Source of the DNA: Actinomycetota bacterium
GTDB taxonomy: Bacteria; Actinomycetota; Actinomycetes; Nanopelagicales; Nanopelagicaceae
Assembly: GCA_009698295.1 (NCBI GenBank)
Contig: WLQO01000038.1
Span: forward strand, 1 to 9,779
Length of the DNA stretch: 9,779 nt
Reading direction: 5' to 3'
Notes under the pieces: generated by a model
Seen by the model: only the letters and a program-made list of their open reading frames with translations
What the model was told of the DNA's origin: nothing
Databases searched by the model: none
Translations under genes and position numbers: made by a program
Shown here: piece after piece, positions 1 to 7,530 of the stretch
Layout: each line of letters starts with the position of its first letter
Numbering within the stretch: position 1 is the stretch's first letter

Positions 1-456
1 TGCGCCAACAAGAGCCGCAACTGCGCCAGGGGATGCTTTGCGGCCACTATCTAAAAATAAATCTTTTACAAATGCTTCTTTCTCCGCCTCTTTCTTTAAA
101 GGCTCGCAGGCGATAATTTCTGGTTTAACTTTCTTAATCGCATCGAGCAACGCTTTACCTTTTACGCCACCCTTATGAACAAATACCACGGTGGTGAGTC
201 CATCTGGTTCAGCCAAATATTTGGTTACTTCATCTTTGGCATCTTCGGGAAGATCCTGCAGATCTTTAATGATCAGTGCGCGGCGCTCGGAAAATAGCGA
301 AGGAGCCAAGGCATCGGAAATATCACCAAGCAAAGCATCGGCTGCGAAGATCGTGGTGATTTCCGCGCTTTCATCTTTTAATTGCGCAGTTAACTTAGCT
401 AAAGCGCGATCGGCTAGCGCTGCTTCCCCACCCAAGATGAGATAAAACGGATTCAC
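1..456 (-). CDS. holA: DNA polymerase III subunit delta, N-terminal part (3' end beyond window)
   Basis: Delta subunit of the clamp loader, which opens the beta sliding clamp and helps load it on primed DNA in the cytoplasm. I translated the minus strand from a GTG at 454-456: 152 codons run to the window edge without a stop. The protein begins NPFYLILGGEAALADRAL, the usual actinobacterial HolA start, and continues with the family block SLFSERRALIIKDLQDLP (about residues 53-70) and VHKGGVKGKALLDAIKK (about 93-109). The C-terminal domains lie outside the window. The GTG follows the comEC stop by only 3 bases and has a GGGAG ribosome site at 463-467, six bases upstream and inside the comEC end, so translation is probably coupled to comEC. 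holA directly after comEC is the normal actinobacterial order. I am confident of the family; the gene's total length cannot be seen here. Confidence 0.93.
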   Translation of the reverse strand, partial: MNPFYLILGGEAALADRALAKLTAQLKDESAEITTIFAADALLGDISDALAPSLFSERRALIIKDLQDLPEDAKDEVTKYLAEPDGLTTVVFVHKGGVKGKALLDAIKKVKPEIIACEPLKKEAEKEAFVKDLFLDSGRKASPGAVAALVGA

Positions 457-459
457 GTC

Positions 460-2571
460 TTACTCCCATCTAATAAAATTAAAGCGGCCTTTACTGGTTC
501 TAACCTTTAAGCGATGTCGGTGCGCTGCGATCGCAATCGCCCCATCAACATCTGTACGCAGTACTTTAGCGCTTACCTGCGTCAATAGCGTTAAAGTCTT
601 GGCGGCGGGATGGCCATAACTATTGCCCGCACCGACGCTAATGACGGCAACTTGTGGGCCTAGCGCTCGAGTAAAACTCTCATCTTGATATGCAGACCCG
701 TGATGACAGACTTTATAAATATCAACTTCTCTTAACTCAGATGCGATCACTGCTTGAGTCAGCGGCTCCATATCACCGCCGGCAAAGAGTGAGAAATCTG
801 GCGTATCAATACGCACTGCGATACTGGAATTATTTGGATCGTATTCCCCGTTATCGGGCCACAAAACTTTAATTTTGGCGTTACCGATTTGTGCGCTGGT
901 TCCACGTTTCACGCTCTCAAACCAAGTTGCACCAACTTTGCGACCTTTAACTGCGCCAGATAAACCGGCGATATGGTCGGCATGACCGTGCGTCAGAATC
1001 AACAGTGGAATCTCACGGATAGATAAATGTTTTAGGCAACGATCAATCGCTTCTGGATCAGGGCCGGTATCAATCACAATCGCACGATGGTTACCTAAGT
1101 TAATTGCCGCCCCATCGCCTTGTCCGATATCGCAATTTGCAAATTGCCAATCACCGCCGGGAAAACGCTGCAAGTAACTCAGCGAAAGTACGATCAACAC
1201 GCTAACAATGACTAATTTGCGCGGCAGAAGAAAGATAAGCGCAATCGCGATAATCGCGACTACAAACCCCAACAGACCTTTACCAATTGTCAGGACGCGA
1301 AAGCCGGCTGCCCAATCCGCAACGCTGGCAACCCACCAAGCAAGTGGTTTCACGCAAGTTACTAGAAGCGATGAAATCACAGGAGCAAGCGGCGATATCA
1401 ACGCTGCGATAAATCCGACGACGGTAATCGGTGCAACCGCTGGCGCTGCAAAAAGGTTTGCCACGATACTCATCGGAGACAGGTATCCCGCTATCGCAAC
1501 AATTACTGGCGCACAAAAAACCATCGCCGCAATTGGTGGCGCAATCGCTTGGGCGATCACATTTGGAAGGTAACGCGACAAATAAGCGATGATTCGCGGC
1601 GCAAAGAGCAAGAGGCCAGCTGTAGCTAGAACTGAGAGCGCAAAACCTGGATCGCGACCTTGCCAAGGATCACCAATAACAACTGCGGCTATTGCGAAAC
1701 CTAACGCGGGTAAAGAATCAGCACCACGCTTTGTCGCATATGCAATAAGCAAAACAGCGGCCATCGCAGCAGCACGCAGAACCGAAGGTGATGGGCGAAC
1801 TAGCGCAATAAATGCAGTCAACGCAATTGCTGTTGCCAAGATGCGAAGGCGCATGGTGCGAAAGAGAAATTGTGCACACCATAAGATGAAAGCAGAAACG
1901 ATTGCAAAGTTAGCCCCGCTTACTGCTACTAAATGAGTTAGACCAGAACGTCGCATATCGCTGCGAAAGTTCTCACTTTGCAAAGAGGTATCACCCAAGA
2001 CCATGCCCGGAATTAGCGAACCAGCATCGCCAGTTCCGCTTGCTGCGCGCAGACCGAGGCGCACCTTCCCAAGTGAGCGGGCCCAACGCGATGGCTCGCT
2101 TTCAATTCTTATCTCGTGCTTTGCAATCAAGAGCGCTGCCACGCGTGGTTCTTTGCTGCGCAGTATCTGCACTTCAGCGCTTACTTTCTGTCCCGGCAGT
2201 AACTTCGCGATTTCCTTATCTGTCACAATTAACCGAATCGGAATATGCAATTTATATATGCGTTGTGCAATCTGTATCTCACTCAAGCTAGCCAGTGCGC
2301 TGTAACTTGGAGGCAGAAAGTTTTGACCGCTGACGCGTTTACCTGTCAGATGTGGGTCGGTCGTCAATTGCACTTCAACGGTTGCGCTCTCGCCAATGTG
2401 TTTAGCCACCACACTTGATTGCAGGCTTTGCTGGCGCAGCGACATAACCGATGAGCCAAGAGCCAGAGCAAAAGCCAAAACAATAAAGCGGCTACGTCGT
2501 TGCGACAAGGAAAATAGAACTAGTAACGCCGCAGCGATGGAACTTCGCCACGGCGCTACGTAACTCTGCAA
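460..2571 (-). CDS. comEC: ComEC/Rec2-type DNA uptake channel with metallo-beta-lactamase-fold domain
   Basis: Inner-membrane channel that brings single-stranded DNA into the cell during natural transformation. From the TTG at 2569-2571 it is 703 residues. Order: two N-terminal membrane segments (about 10-40), a soluble OB-like region (about 60-165), the Competence domain with many helices (about 185-465, including RRSGLTHLVAVSGANFAIVSA at 207-226), then the metallo-hydrolase domain (about 475-690). That domain keeps DIGQGDG (481-487), THGHADH (527-533), GGD (598-600) and HHGS (623-626), so its metal site looks intact. The family's C-terminal domain is thought to degrade the non-transported strand. 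The TTG has no clear ribosome site, and the reading frame is open 23 codons upstream with a good family-like N-terminus, so the true start is probably the ATT at 2620-2622 (720 residues). It sits between comEA and holA, as in other Actinobacteria. Confidence 0.94.
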   Translation of the reverse strand: MQSYVAPWRSSIAAALLVLFSLSQRRSRFIVLAFALALGSSVMSLRQQSLQSSVVAKHIGESATVEVQLTTDPHLTGKRVSGQNFLPPSYSALASLSEIQIAQRIYKLHIPIRLIVTDKEIAKLLPGQKVSAEVQILRSKEPRVAALLIAKHEIRIESEPSRWARSLGKVRLGLRAASGTGDAGSLIPGMVLGDTSLQSENFRSDMRRSGLTHLVAVSGANFAIVSAFILWCAQFLFRTMRLRILATAIALTAFIALVRPSPSVLRAAAMAAVLLIAYATKRGADSLPALGFAIAAVVIGDPWQGRDPGFALSVLATAGLLLFAPRIIAYLSRYLPNVIAQAIAPPIAAMVFCAPVIVAIAGYLSPMSIVANLFAAPAVAPITVVGFIAALISPLAPVISSLLVTCVKPLAWWVASVADWAAGFRVLTIGKGLLGFVVAIIAIALIFLLPRKLVIVSVLIVLSLSYLQRFPGGDWQFANCDIGQGDGAAINLGNHRAIVIDTGPDPEAIDRCLKHLSIREIPLLILTHGHADHIAGLSGAVKGRKVGATWFESVKRGTSAQIGNAKIKVLWPDNGEYDPNNSSIAVRIDTPDFSLFAGGDMEPLTQAVIASELREVDIYKVCHHGSAYQDESFTRALGPQVAVISVGAGNSYGHPAAKTLTLLTQVSAKVLRTDVDGAIAIAAHRHRLKVRTSKGRFNFIRWE
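463..467 (-). promoter_or_regulatory. Ribosome binding site of holA
   Basis: On the minus strand this reads GGGAG, six bases before the GTG start of holA. It lies in the last codons of comEC and supports choosing the GTG at 454-456 as the holA start. Confidence 0.7.
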
Positions 2572-2622
2572 TAGCGCACCACACCAGAGCGCACCGCCTA
2601 ACGCGAGTGCGCGATAATCAAT
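2572..2622 (-). other. comEC: Probable N-terminal extension of comEC with an ATT start
   Basis: Upstream of the TTG the comEC frame stays open to a TAA at 2641-2643. These 17 codons read (ATT)DYRALALGGALWCGAL. The D-x-R start followed by a small-residue hydrophobic stretch resembles the start of actinobacterial ComEC proteins. No ATG, GTG, TTG or CTG occurs in frame in this stretch. The ATT at 2620-2622 shares its A with the comEA stop, giving TAATT where the common overlap would be TAATG. A purine-rich AAAGAGAAG lies about 11 bases upstream. The extension is an inference; the open frame and the overlap are seen directly. Confidence 0.55.
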
Positions 2623-3254
2623 TAGACGCGTAACTTCTCTTTAAATTGCGAGAATTTAACTGAACCTATTCCTGACACTTTCATCAGATCATCCACGGTC
2701 AGGAATGGCCCATTTTGATTGCGATAAGCAACAATTCGCGCCGCCAGCACCGGACCGATTCCATCCAAGGATTCCAAATCTTTAGCGCTTGCCCGATTTA
2801 ACGCGATCGGTCCAGAACTCTTAGCTTTGGCGCGTTGTGGGGAAATTCGTACGGAACTTCCACCTTTGCTTGGTGGGTAAATATAAATCTGCTCACCATC
2901 TTTAATCACTCGCGCCAAATTGATGTCAGATAAATCCGCGCCTTTTAACTTATCGCCAGCTGCTTTAATCGCATCCATTACTCGCGAATTTGCCGGCAAG
3001 CTGTAAACACCGGGAGTCTTTACCGCCCCCGCGACATCGACAGTTACAACGGCGACAGTTTCAGTGACGGAAAGTCCAGCAGGTGCCAGTGAAACTTCCT
3101 CTGTGGCACCGCGAATTACAAGAAATATTGAGAGCGCAATTACTAGCGCTGAGATCGACAGAAGTGATCGCTTCTGCGAGATTGAGAAAGTGATATTGCT
3201 CCACCAGGTACGGAAATTTTCAGTAGATAAATTCATGGCGGGATCATCCGGCAT
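2622..3254 (-). CDS. comEA: ComEA-type competence DNA-binding protein
   Basis: Membrane-anchored receptor that binds incoming double-stranded DNA and hands it to ComEC. The 210 residues show a short cytoplasmic N-terminus, one membrane segment at about 31-47 (LLSISALVIALSIFLVI), an SLBB-type domain at about 69-126 (VVTVDVAGAVKTPGVYSLP onward, ending EQIYIYPP), a basic linker, and a C-terminal helix-hairpin-helix DNA-binding module at about 150-210 with LNRASAKDLESLDGIGPVLA and VSGIGSVKFSQF. This SLBB plus HhH layout is usual for Gram-positive ComEA. Two ATG starts are possible: 3254, with no clear ribosome site, and 3236, six codons inside, with a weak GGATGA eight bases ahead; the function is unaffected. 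Gap to the leuS stop is 38 bases. The stop overlaps the proposed ATT start of comEC by one base, so the two proteins are probably made together. Confidence 0.95.
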   Translation of the reverse strand: MPDDPAMNLSTENFRTWWSNITFSISQKRSLLSISALVIALSIFLVIRGATEEVSLAPAGLSVTETVAVVTVDVAGAVKTPGVYSLPANSRVMDAIKAAGDKLKGADLSDINLARVIKDGEQIYIYPPSKGGSSVRISPQRAKAKSSGPIALNRASAKDLESLDGIGPVLAARIVAYRNQNGPFLTVDDLMKVSGIGSVKFSQFKEKLRV

Positions 3255-3292
3255 TGACGCCAGGTAATTACGCGAAAGTGGGGGTGCTGTGG

Positions 3293-5764
3293 TTAAAGAA
3301 CGATATTTACAATTTTTGGCGCGCGCGCAATAACTTTCTTGGGGGTTGCACCATTTAATTCGGCGGCAATTGTGGGGTGGGCTAGCGCAAGCGCTTCGAT
3401 CTCGGCATCTGTAATTGTCGGTGGCACTTCAATACGTTCCTTGATCTTGCCATTGATCTGGATTACCGCTTCAACGGCATCGGCTACTAGTAATTTTTCA
3501 TCCACAGCTGGCCAACCGGCGGTTGCAATCGCTGGTTTATGGCCTAAGCGCTCCCACATTTCCTCTGCTGTAAATGGCGCAACCAGAGATAACATAATTG
3601 CAATTGCTTCAGTTGCCTCACGAACTGCTGGATCTGCTGCACCTGGGCCAGAATCAATTGCCTTACGAGTTGCATTTACCAATTCCATTACGCGCGCAAT
3701 CGCAACGTTAAAACGGAAAGATTCCACAGCGAATGCAGCATCATGCAGGGCTTTATGGGTTGCTTTGCGAAGTGAAATTTCTCCAGTTGCAAAGTCAACG
3801 CCAGGCTTAGATGTGACATCACCGGATAAACGCCAAGCACGGCTTAAGAATTTAACTGAACCAGATGGTGAAACATCTGACCAGTCAACATCATCTTCTG
3901 GTGGACCAGAGAAGACCATTGATAAACGGATCGCATCGACGCCATGGTTTTCTAACTCATCAGATAGTCGAACCAGATTTCCGCGAGATTTAGACATCGC
4001 AGAGCCATCCATCACAACCATGCCTTGATTTAGCAGACGCGTAAATGGTTCGTTAAATCCCAACATCCCGATATCGTGCAGAACTTTTGTGAAGAAACGT
4101 GAGTAAAGCAGGTGCAAAATTGCATGTGTTACGCCACCGACATACTGATCAACCGGCAACCAAGTATCAATGTCCGCGCGCGAAAAAGGCTCGTTGTGAT
4201 TTGTCGATGATGGATAACGTAAGAAGTACCAAGATGAATCAACAAAAGTATCCATCGTGTCGGTATCGCGCGTAGCCGCTCCCCCACAAGTTGGGCATTT
4301 GGTATTTACCCATTCAGTTGCGGCCGCAAGCGGTGATTGCCCCTTTGGCTTCAGATCTAAACCTTTAGCATCTGGAAGCAGCAAAGGAAGTTGATCTGCG
4401 GGCACAGCGACTTCGCCACATTTTTCACAGTGCACAATCGGAATCGGTGTACCCCAATAACGTTGACGAGAAACCAACCAATCGCGCAAGCGATAGTTAC
4501 GCGCTGATTTACCTAAACCATCTGCCTCTAACTGCTTATTTATCGCAGCGATCGCATCAGACTTACTTAATCCATTTAGCGCATCTGAATTAATTAACTT
4601 GCCATCACCAGTTGTGGCAACTCCTGTTTGGCTAGGGTCTTCTTCTCCTGTTTCAACAACCACACGCACAGGCAATTTCATTGCGCGCGCGAAATCTAAA
4701 TCTCTTTGATCATGAGCCGGAACCGCCATGATCGCGCCGGTTCCGTAATCTGCCAAGACATAATCTGAAGCCCAGATCTGCAATTTTTCACCGTTGACTG
4801 GGTTGATTGCATATCTTTCCAAGAAGACACCAGATTTTGGTCGATCAGTTGCTAAACGATCGATATCGGATGCGGCCTTTACAGATTCTCGGTATTGCTT
4901 AAATTTCTCTTCAGCCGGTGTTCCGGTAGCAAGTTCTGCAGCAAGTTCAGAGTCAACTGCAACCACCATAAATGTTGCACCAAATAAAGTGTCCGGACGA
5001 GTTGTATAAATCGTCACTGGTTCGGTGCGTCCTTCGATTACGAAGTTAACGTTGGCGCCCTGTGACCGGCCGATCCAATTGCGCTGCATCATTAAGACTT
5101 TATCGGGCCACTTACCTTCAAGTTGTTCCATGTCATCGAGCAAGCGGTCTGCGTAATCAGTGATCTTGAAATACCACTGATTTAACTTCTTCTTGGTTAC
5201 GGCTGTATCGCAACGTTCGCACAACCCAGCAACTACTTGCTCATTAGCTAAAACCGTCTGACAACTTGGGCACCAGTTAACCGCGCTATCTTTACGGTAA
5301 GCCAGCCCACGTTTATGAAGTTCGATAAATAACCATTGATTCCATTTGTAATACTCGGGATCACAAGTATTAAAGACGCGATCCCAGTCAAAAGAACAGG
5401 CATAACGACGCATCGAAGCTTTCTGTGTTGCAATATTTTCATAAGTCCAGATTCGAGGATCTTCATTGCGCTTAATCGCCGCATTTTCTGCTGGAAGTCC
5501 AAAGGCATCCCACCCAATCGGGTGCATGACGTTAAAACCTTTTTGGATCCAGTAACGCGCTATTACATCGCCAAGTGCGTAAGCCTCGGCATGGCCCATA
5601 TGTAAATCACCTGATGGGTACGGAAACATATCCAAGACATATTTCTTTGGCCTTTTATCATCGGGGCGACCAGATTTAAATGGCTCTATCTCATCCCAAA
5701 TTGGTAGCCACTTCTCTTGGACATAGGCAAAGTCATATGCCTGATGTTCTTGTGAAGTGCTCAT
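3293..5764 (-). CDS. leuS: Leucyl-tRNA synthetase
   Basis: Class I cytoplasmic enzyme that charges tRNA-Leu with leucine using ATP. The 823 residues are within the normal bacterial range. Visible marks in order: the HIGH-type motif as HMGH (55-58) after MFPYPSGDL; a zinc-knuckle cysteine set C165/C168 and C182/C185; the CP1 editing domain (about 230-425) with [15 protein letters not shown] (251-265) and the [19 protein letters not shown] block (341-359) that holds the editing aspartates; a second cysteine set CEKC (446-449) and CPTC (490-493); the KMSKS-type loop as AMSKS (589-593); and an anticodon-binding plus C-terminal domain ending in IVNIVL. Nothing is truncated. The ATG at 5762-5764 has no Shine-Dalgarno sequence but a TAAACT box six bases upstream, which could mean a leaderless transcript. 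The upstream SDR gene stops 19 bases before it. Confidence 0.98.
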   Translation of the reverse strand: MSTSQEHQAYDFAYVQEKWLPIWDEIEPFKSGRPDDKRPKKYVLDMFPYPSGDLHMGHAEAYALGDVIARYWIQKGFNVMHPIGWDAFGLPAENAAIKRNEDPRIWTYENIATQKASMRRYACSFDWDRVFNTCDPEYYKWNQWLFIELHKRGLAYRKDSAVNWCPSCQTVLANEQVVAGLCERCDTAVTKKKLNQWYFKITDYADRLLDDMEQLEGKWPDKVLMMQRNWIGRSQGANVNFVIEGRTEPVTIYTTRPDTLFGATFMVVAVDSELAAELATGTPAEEKFKQYRESVKAASDIDRLATDRPKSGVFLERYAINPVNGEKLQIWASDYVLADYGTGAIMAVPAHDQRDLDFARAMKLPVRVVVETGEEDPSQTGVATTGDGKLINSDALNGLSKSDAIAAINKQLEADGLGKSARNYRLRDWLVSRQRYWGTPIPIVHCEKCGEVAVPADQLPLLLPDAKGLDLKPKGQSPLAAATEWVNTKCPTCGGAATRDTDTMDTFVDSSWYFLRYPSSTNHNEPFSRADIDTWLPVDQYVGGVTHAILHLLYSRFFTKVLHDIGMLGFNEPFTRLLNQGMVVMDGSAMSKSRGNLVRLSDELENHGVDAIRLSMVFSGPPEDDVDWSDVSPSGSVKFLSRAWRLSGDVTSKPGVDFATGEISLRKATHKALHDAAFAVESFRFNVAIARVMELVNATRKAIDSGPGAADPAVREATEAIAIMLSLVAPFTAEEMWERLGHKPAIATAGWPAVDEKLLVADAVEAVIQINGKIKERIEVPPTITDAEIEALALAHPTIAAELNGATPKKVIARAPKIVNIVL

Positions 5765-5770
5765 CTGCGT

Positions 5771-5776
5771 AGTTTA
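5771..5776 (-). promoter_or_regulatory. Candidate -10 element for a leaderless leuS transcript
   Basis: On the minus strand the bases before the leuS ATG read GATAAACTACGCAG. TAAACT fits the actinobacterial -10 pattern TAnnnT and ends six bases before the ATG, the spacing expected if transcription starts at the A of the ATG. No ribosome site is present. I find no -35 match at 16-18 bases. A hexamer like this can occur by chance, so this is only a candidate. Confidence 0.35.
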
Positions 5777-5783
5777 TCGGGCT

Positions 5784-6698
5784 TTAGCCCCAAGTAACGC
5801 CAGTTAATTCTTCGCTAACGCTCCATAAATCCATTGCTAAACGTTGGTCATATGCAATCGCTGCAGCGCGAGTTAATTTAGGAAATCCACGCATCTCCAT
5901 AAATCCATCTGGGCCAATATAAGAGGCGCCATAAAGGCCCGGATATGTTGCAGCACATAGCGTTGGAAGCGCACCACGTTCTGCGCTCTGCGCAAAAAGC
6001 GAGTTAGCAAGTGCGCCAGCGCGATCTTGCACCGTCGCTCCAGCAATCAAATTAGTGTCGGCATATCCAGGATGCGCCGCAACTGCTTCTAGCCCCCAGT
6101 TGTTGCGCATCTGGCGACGTTCTAGCTCATGAATAAAAAGTAAGTTTGCCAATTTGCTGTACGCATATGCCGACCATGGGTTGTACGCGCCGATTCCTTT
6201 AGCCTTGTTACGCAGATCATCGATTGAGAAATTGCCAATCCGTGATGCGCGATGTGCCTGAGATGAAACAGCAACAACGCGTTCCTTGATCTGCTTTTGC
6301 AGCAAACCGGTTAGTGCAAAGTGTCCAAGATGATTTGTACCTACCTGCATCTCAAATTTATCTTTGGTAAGCGCAAATGGAGTAGCCATCACACCAGCAT
6401 TTAAAATCAAAACATCAAAAGGCGCAGTAAATTCTTTAGCAAAGTTACGAACCGATGAAAGATCGGCGAGATCTAGCAATTTAAAGTCGACTCGATCGCG
6501 AGCAATTTCAGCAACAGTGGCAGCGCCCTTAGCGGCGTTGCGTGCGGTGATAGTTACGTGTGCCCCCGCACGAGCTAATTCGCGAGCAGCCTCTTTGCCA
6601 ATTCCGCTAGTTCCACCAGTGATGACAAATTTCTTTCCAGTTAGATCAGGGATATCAGATGCATCCCAACCTCTTGGAATCGTGGTGACGCTGGACAT
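5784..6698 (-). CDS. Short-chain dehydrogenase/reductase (SDR), substrate unknown
   Basis: Classical SDR fold enzyme, 304 residues, probably a soluble NAD(P)(H)-dependent oxidoreductase. The Rossmann dinucleotide motif TGGTSGIG is at 27-34, LNAGVMA at 99-105, GTNHLGHFALT at 120-130, the catalytic serine region VAVSSQAH at 142-149, and the active-site pair Y178 and K182 in YAYSKLAN; AHPGYADTNL follows at 208-217. R53 in TARN after the second strand hints at NADP preference (inference). The NHLGHF and YxYSKLAN wording resembles the retinol dehydrogenase/WWOX/protochlorophyllide reductase-like branch, but the substrate cannot be told. The ATG at 6696-6698 has a good ribosome site GGGAAG at 6704-6709, five bases away. 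It lies between tRNA-Ala and leuS and is not part of the usual conserved run, so it looks like a lineage-specific insertion. It ends 19 bases before leuS. Confidence 0.9.
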   Translation of the reverse strand: MSSVTTIPRGWDASDIPDLTGKKFVITGGTSGIGKEAARELARAGAHVTITARNAAKGAATVAEIARDRVDFKLLDLADLSSVRNFAKEFTAPFDVLILNAGVMATPFALTKDKFEMQVGTNHLGHFALTGLLQKQIKERVVAVSSQAHRASRIGNFSIDDLRNKAKGIGAYNPWSAYAYSKLANLLFIHELERRQMRNNWGLEAVAAHPGYADTNLIAGATVQDRAGALANSLFAQSAERGALPTLCAATYPGLYGASYIGPDGFMEMRGFPKLTRAAAIAYDQRLAMDLWSVSEELTGVTWG

Positions 6699-6703
6699 TT
6701 CTT

Positions 6704-6709
6704 CTTCCC
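6704..6709 (-). promoter_or_regulatory. Ribosome binding site of the SDR gene
   Basis: GGGAAG on the minus strand, five bases before the ATG at 6696-6698. An ATG that overlaps this site is out of frame, so the site supports the chosen start. Confidence 0.65.
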
Positions 6710-6726
6710 ATCTTAAATACTTCGAA

Positions 6727-6746
6727 ACTTACTTAAACTTACTTAA
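6727..6746 (-). repeat. 10-bp tandem duplication in the tRNA-SDR spacer
   Basis: On the plus strand ACTTACTTAA occurs twice head to tail (6727-6736 and 6737-6746). On the minus strand each unit, with its neighbour base, makes a TAAGTT box (6726-6731 and 6736-6741) that fits the TAnnnT pattern of an actinobacterial -10 element. The nearer box would give a 5' leader of about 20 bases carrying the SDR ribosome site. The repeat is seen directly; the promoter role is a guess. Confidence 0.6.
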
Positions 6747-6747
6747 G

Positions 6748-6820
6748 TGGAGATAAGGGGATTCGAACCCCTGACCTCTTCCATGCCATGGAAGCGCGCT
6801 ACCAACTGCGCCATATCCCC
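6748..6820 (-). tRNA. tRNA-Ala, anticodon GGC
   Basis: The 73-base minus-strand sequence folds as a complete cloverleaf: acceptor GGGGATA/TATCTCC, D arm GCGC-AGTTGGTA-GCGC, anticodon stem CTTCC/GGAAG around loop ATGGCAT (anticodon GGC, reading GCC and GCU), a five-base variable loop, and T arm AGGGG-TTCGAAT-CCCCT. The acceptor stem carries the G3-U70 wobble pair, the known identity mark for alanine. Discriminator base is A. The 3' CCA is not encoded (CTT follows), so it must be added afterwards. It stands alone between the phosphatase gene and the SDR gene in the same direction as both; a tRNA-Ala near leuS in this run is known in Actinobacteria. Confidence 0.97.
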
Positions 6821-6824
6821 TTTA

Positions 6825-6851
6825 ATTACCCGCGTTAAGCGAGAAGGTAAC
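6825..6851 (-). other. Imperfect hairpin between the phosphatase gene and tRNA-Ala
   Basis: Minus-strand GTTACC and GGTAAT can pair (five Watson-Crick pairs and one G-U), with an inner CGC/GCG stem closed by TTAAC and a four-base bulge. It starts just after the phosphatase stop and ends just before the tRNA. No U-run follows, so it is not a standard terminator; it could be an RNA processing site or chance. Confidence 0.3.
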
Positions 6852-6852
6852 T

Positions 6853-7530
6853 CTAGCGCACGTGATCTGGCACATCAGCACCAGATTCTTCGCCAAATAC
6901 TGGTTCAAGAATCGAACCGGCGTTATGTTCAGCAAGATGCCAACCTTTTGGACTGGTCTGCAAGATAGACCAGCGCGCATTTGATAGCCCGCCGATCTTT
7001 CCCCAGTGCGCCATCGGCAAATGTAAATAATGGCCGATCAAACAGCGCGCTGTGCCGCCATGAGTTGCTACAACAATTAATTGGTTCTCTTTATCGCCTA
7101 AAAATTCATCGATGGCAGCGCTGGCACGAGCTGCAACTTCGCTGCGACGTTCGCCAATAGTTCCCGCAGGATTATCGTTACCGTCAATCCAGCGAATAAA
7201 ATTTTCTAGATCTGCGGCACGGTTTTCAGCGCCAGTTTTACCTTCCCAGTGTCCACCATTGGTTTCGCGTAAACGCTCATCGACAAGAACTTCCATATTC
7301 ACAATCTCACCGAGCTTTGATGCGGTATCTCGGGCGCGCGATAAATCACTAGATAAGATCGCAGTAGGTTCCATCCCGGCGATAATCGGTGCGGCAAGTT
7401 CGGCTTGATAAACACCAACGTTATTTAGCGCAATATCAGAATGACCTTGAAAACGATTTACCATGTTCCAATCTGTCTGACCATGGCGCCACAATAAAAT
7501 GCGATTGTTCTTACCTGCCATTTGCCACAT
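6853..7530 (-). CDS. gpgP: Histidine phosphatase family protein, probable glucosyl-3-phosphoglycerate phosphatase-like
   Basis: Phosphoglycerate-mutase-type phosphatase that works through a phosphohistidine. The 225 residues show the RHG motif at 15-17 (LLWRHGQTDWN), the second arginine region SSDLSRARDTA at 60-70, the acidic RLRET at 86-90, and the second histidine in THGG at 156-159. GGLSNARW near 180-187 matches the wording of the mycobacterial protein Rv2419c (GpgP). That protein also sits directly after rsfS and nadD, and acts in methylglucose lipopolysaccharide synthesis. Whether this organism makes that polymer is unknown, so the exact substrate is inferred from similarity and position. 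Start: ATG 7530 or ATG 7521. The AAGGA at 7533-7537 is 2 bases from the first and 11 from the second, slightly favouring the second (222 residues). It overlaps the rsfS end by 20 or 11 bases. Confidence 0.88.
   Translation of the reverse strand: MWQMAGKNNRILLWRHGQTDWNMVNRFQGHSDIALNNVGVYQAELAAPIIAGMEPTAILSSDLSRARDTASKLGEIVNMEVLVDERLRETNGGHWEGKTGAENRAADLENFIRWIDGNDNPAGTIGERRSEVAARASAAIDEFLGDKENQLIVVATHGGTARCLIGHYLHLPMAHWGKIGGLSNARWSILQTSPKGWHLAEHNAGSILEPVFGEESGADVPDHVR

Noticed and set aside
527..534. GCGATCGC octamers as cyanobacterial HIP1 repeats
   Set aside because: Only about three copies are visible, all in coding sequence, and they fit the general GATC excess; gene order is actinobacterial, not cyanobacterial.
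1208..1936. Plus-strand open frames opposite comEC (1208-1573 and 1589-1936)
   Set aside because: They are Ala/Ile/Thr/Arg-rich mirror images of membrane-helix codons, with no recognisable domain and no ribosome site.
3339..4028. Plus-strand 229-codon open frame opposite leuS
   Set aside because: It is fully antisense to a clear leuS, its translation is low-complexity Ser/Ala/Thr-rich without any motif, and it comes from scarce stops in the antisense frame.
6748..6820. tRNA-Ala 3' end as an attachment site for an integrated element
   Set aside because: I found no second copy of the tRNA 3' end in the window, and no integrase or phage-like gene; only a single SDR gene follows.
6747..6968. 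Plus-strand 73-codon frame beginning EIRGFEPLTSS
   Set aside because: This is the well-known false protein made by reading the reverse complement of a tRNA gene; it overlaps tRNA-Ala and the phosphatase gene.
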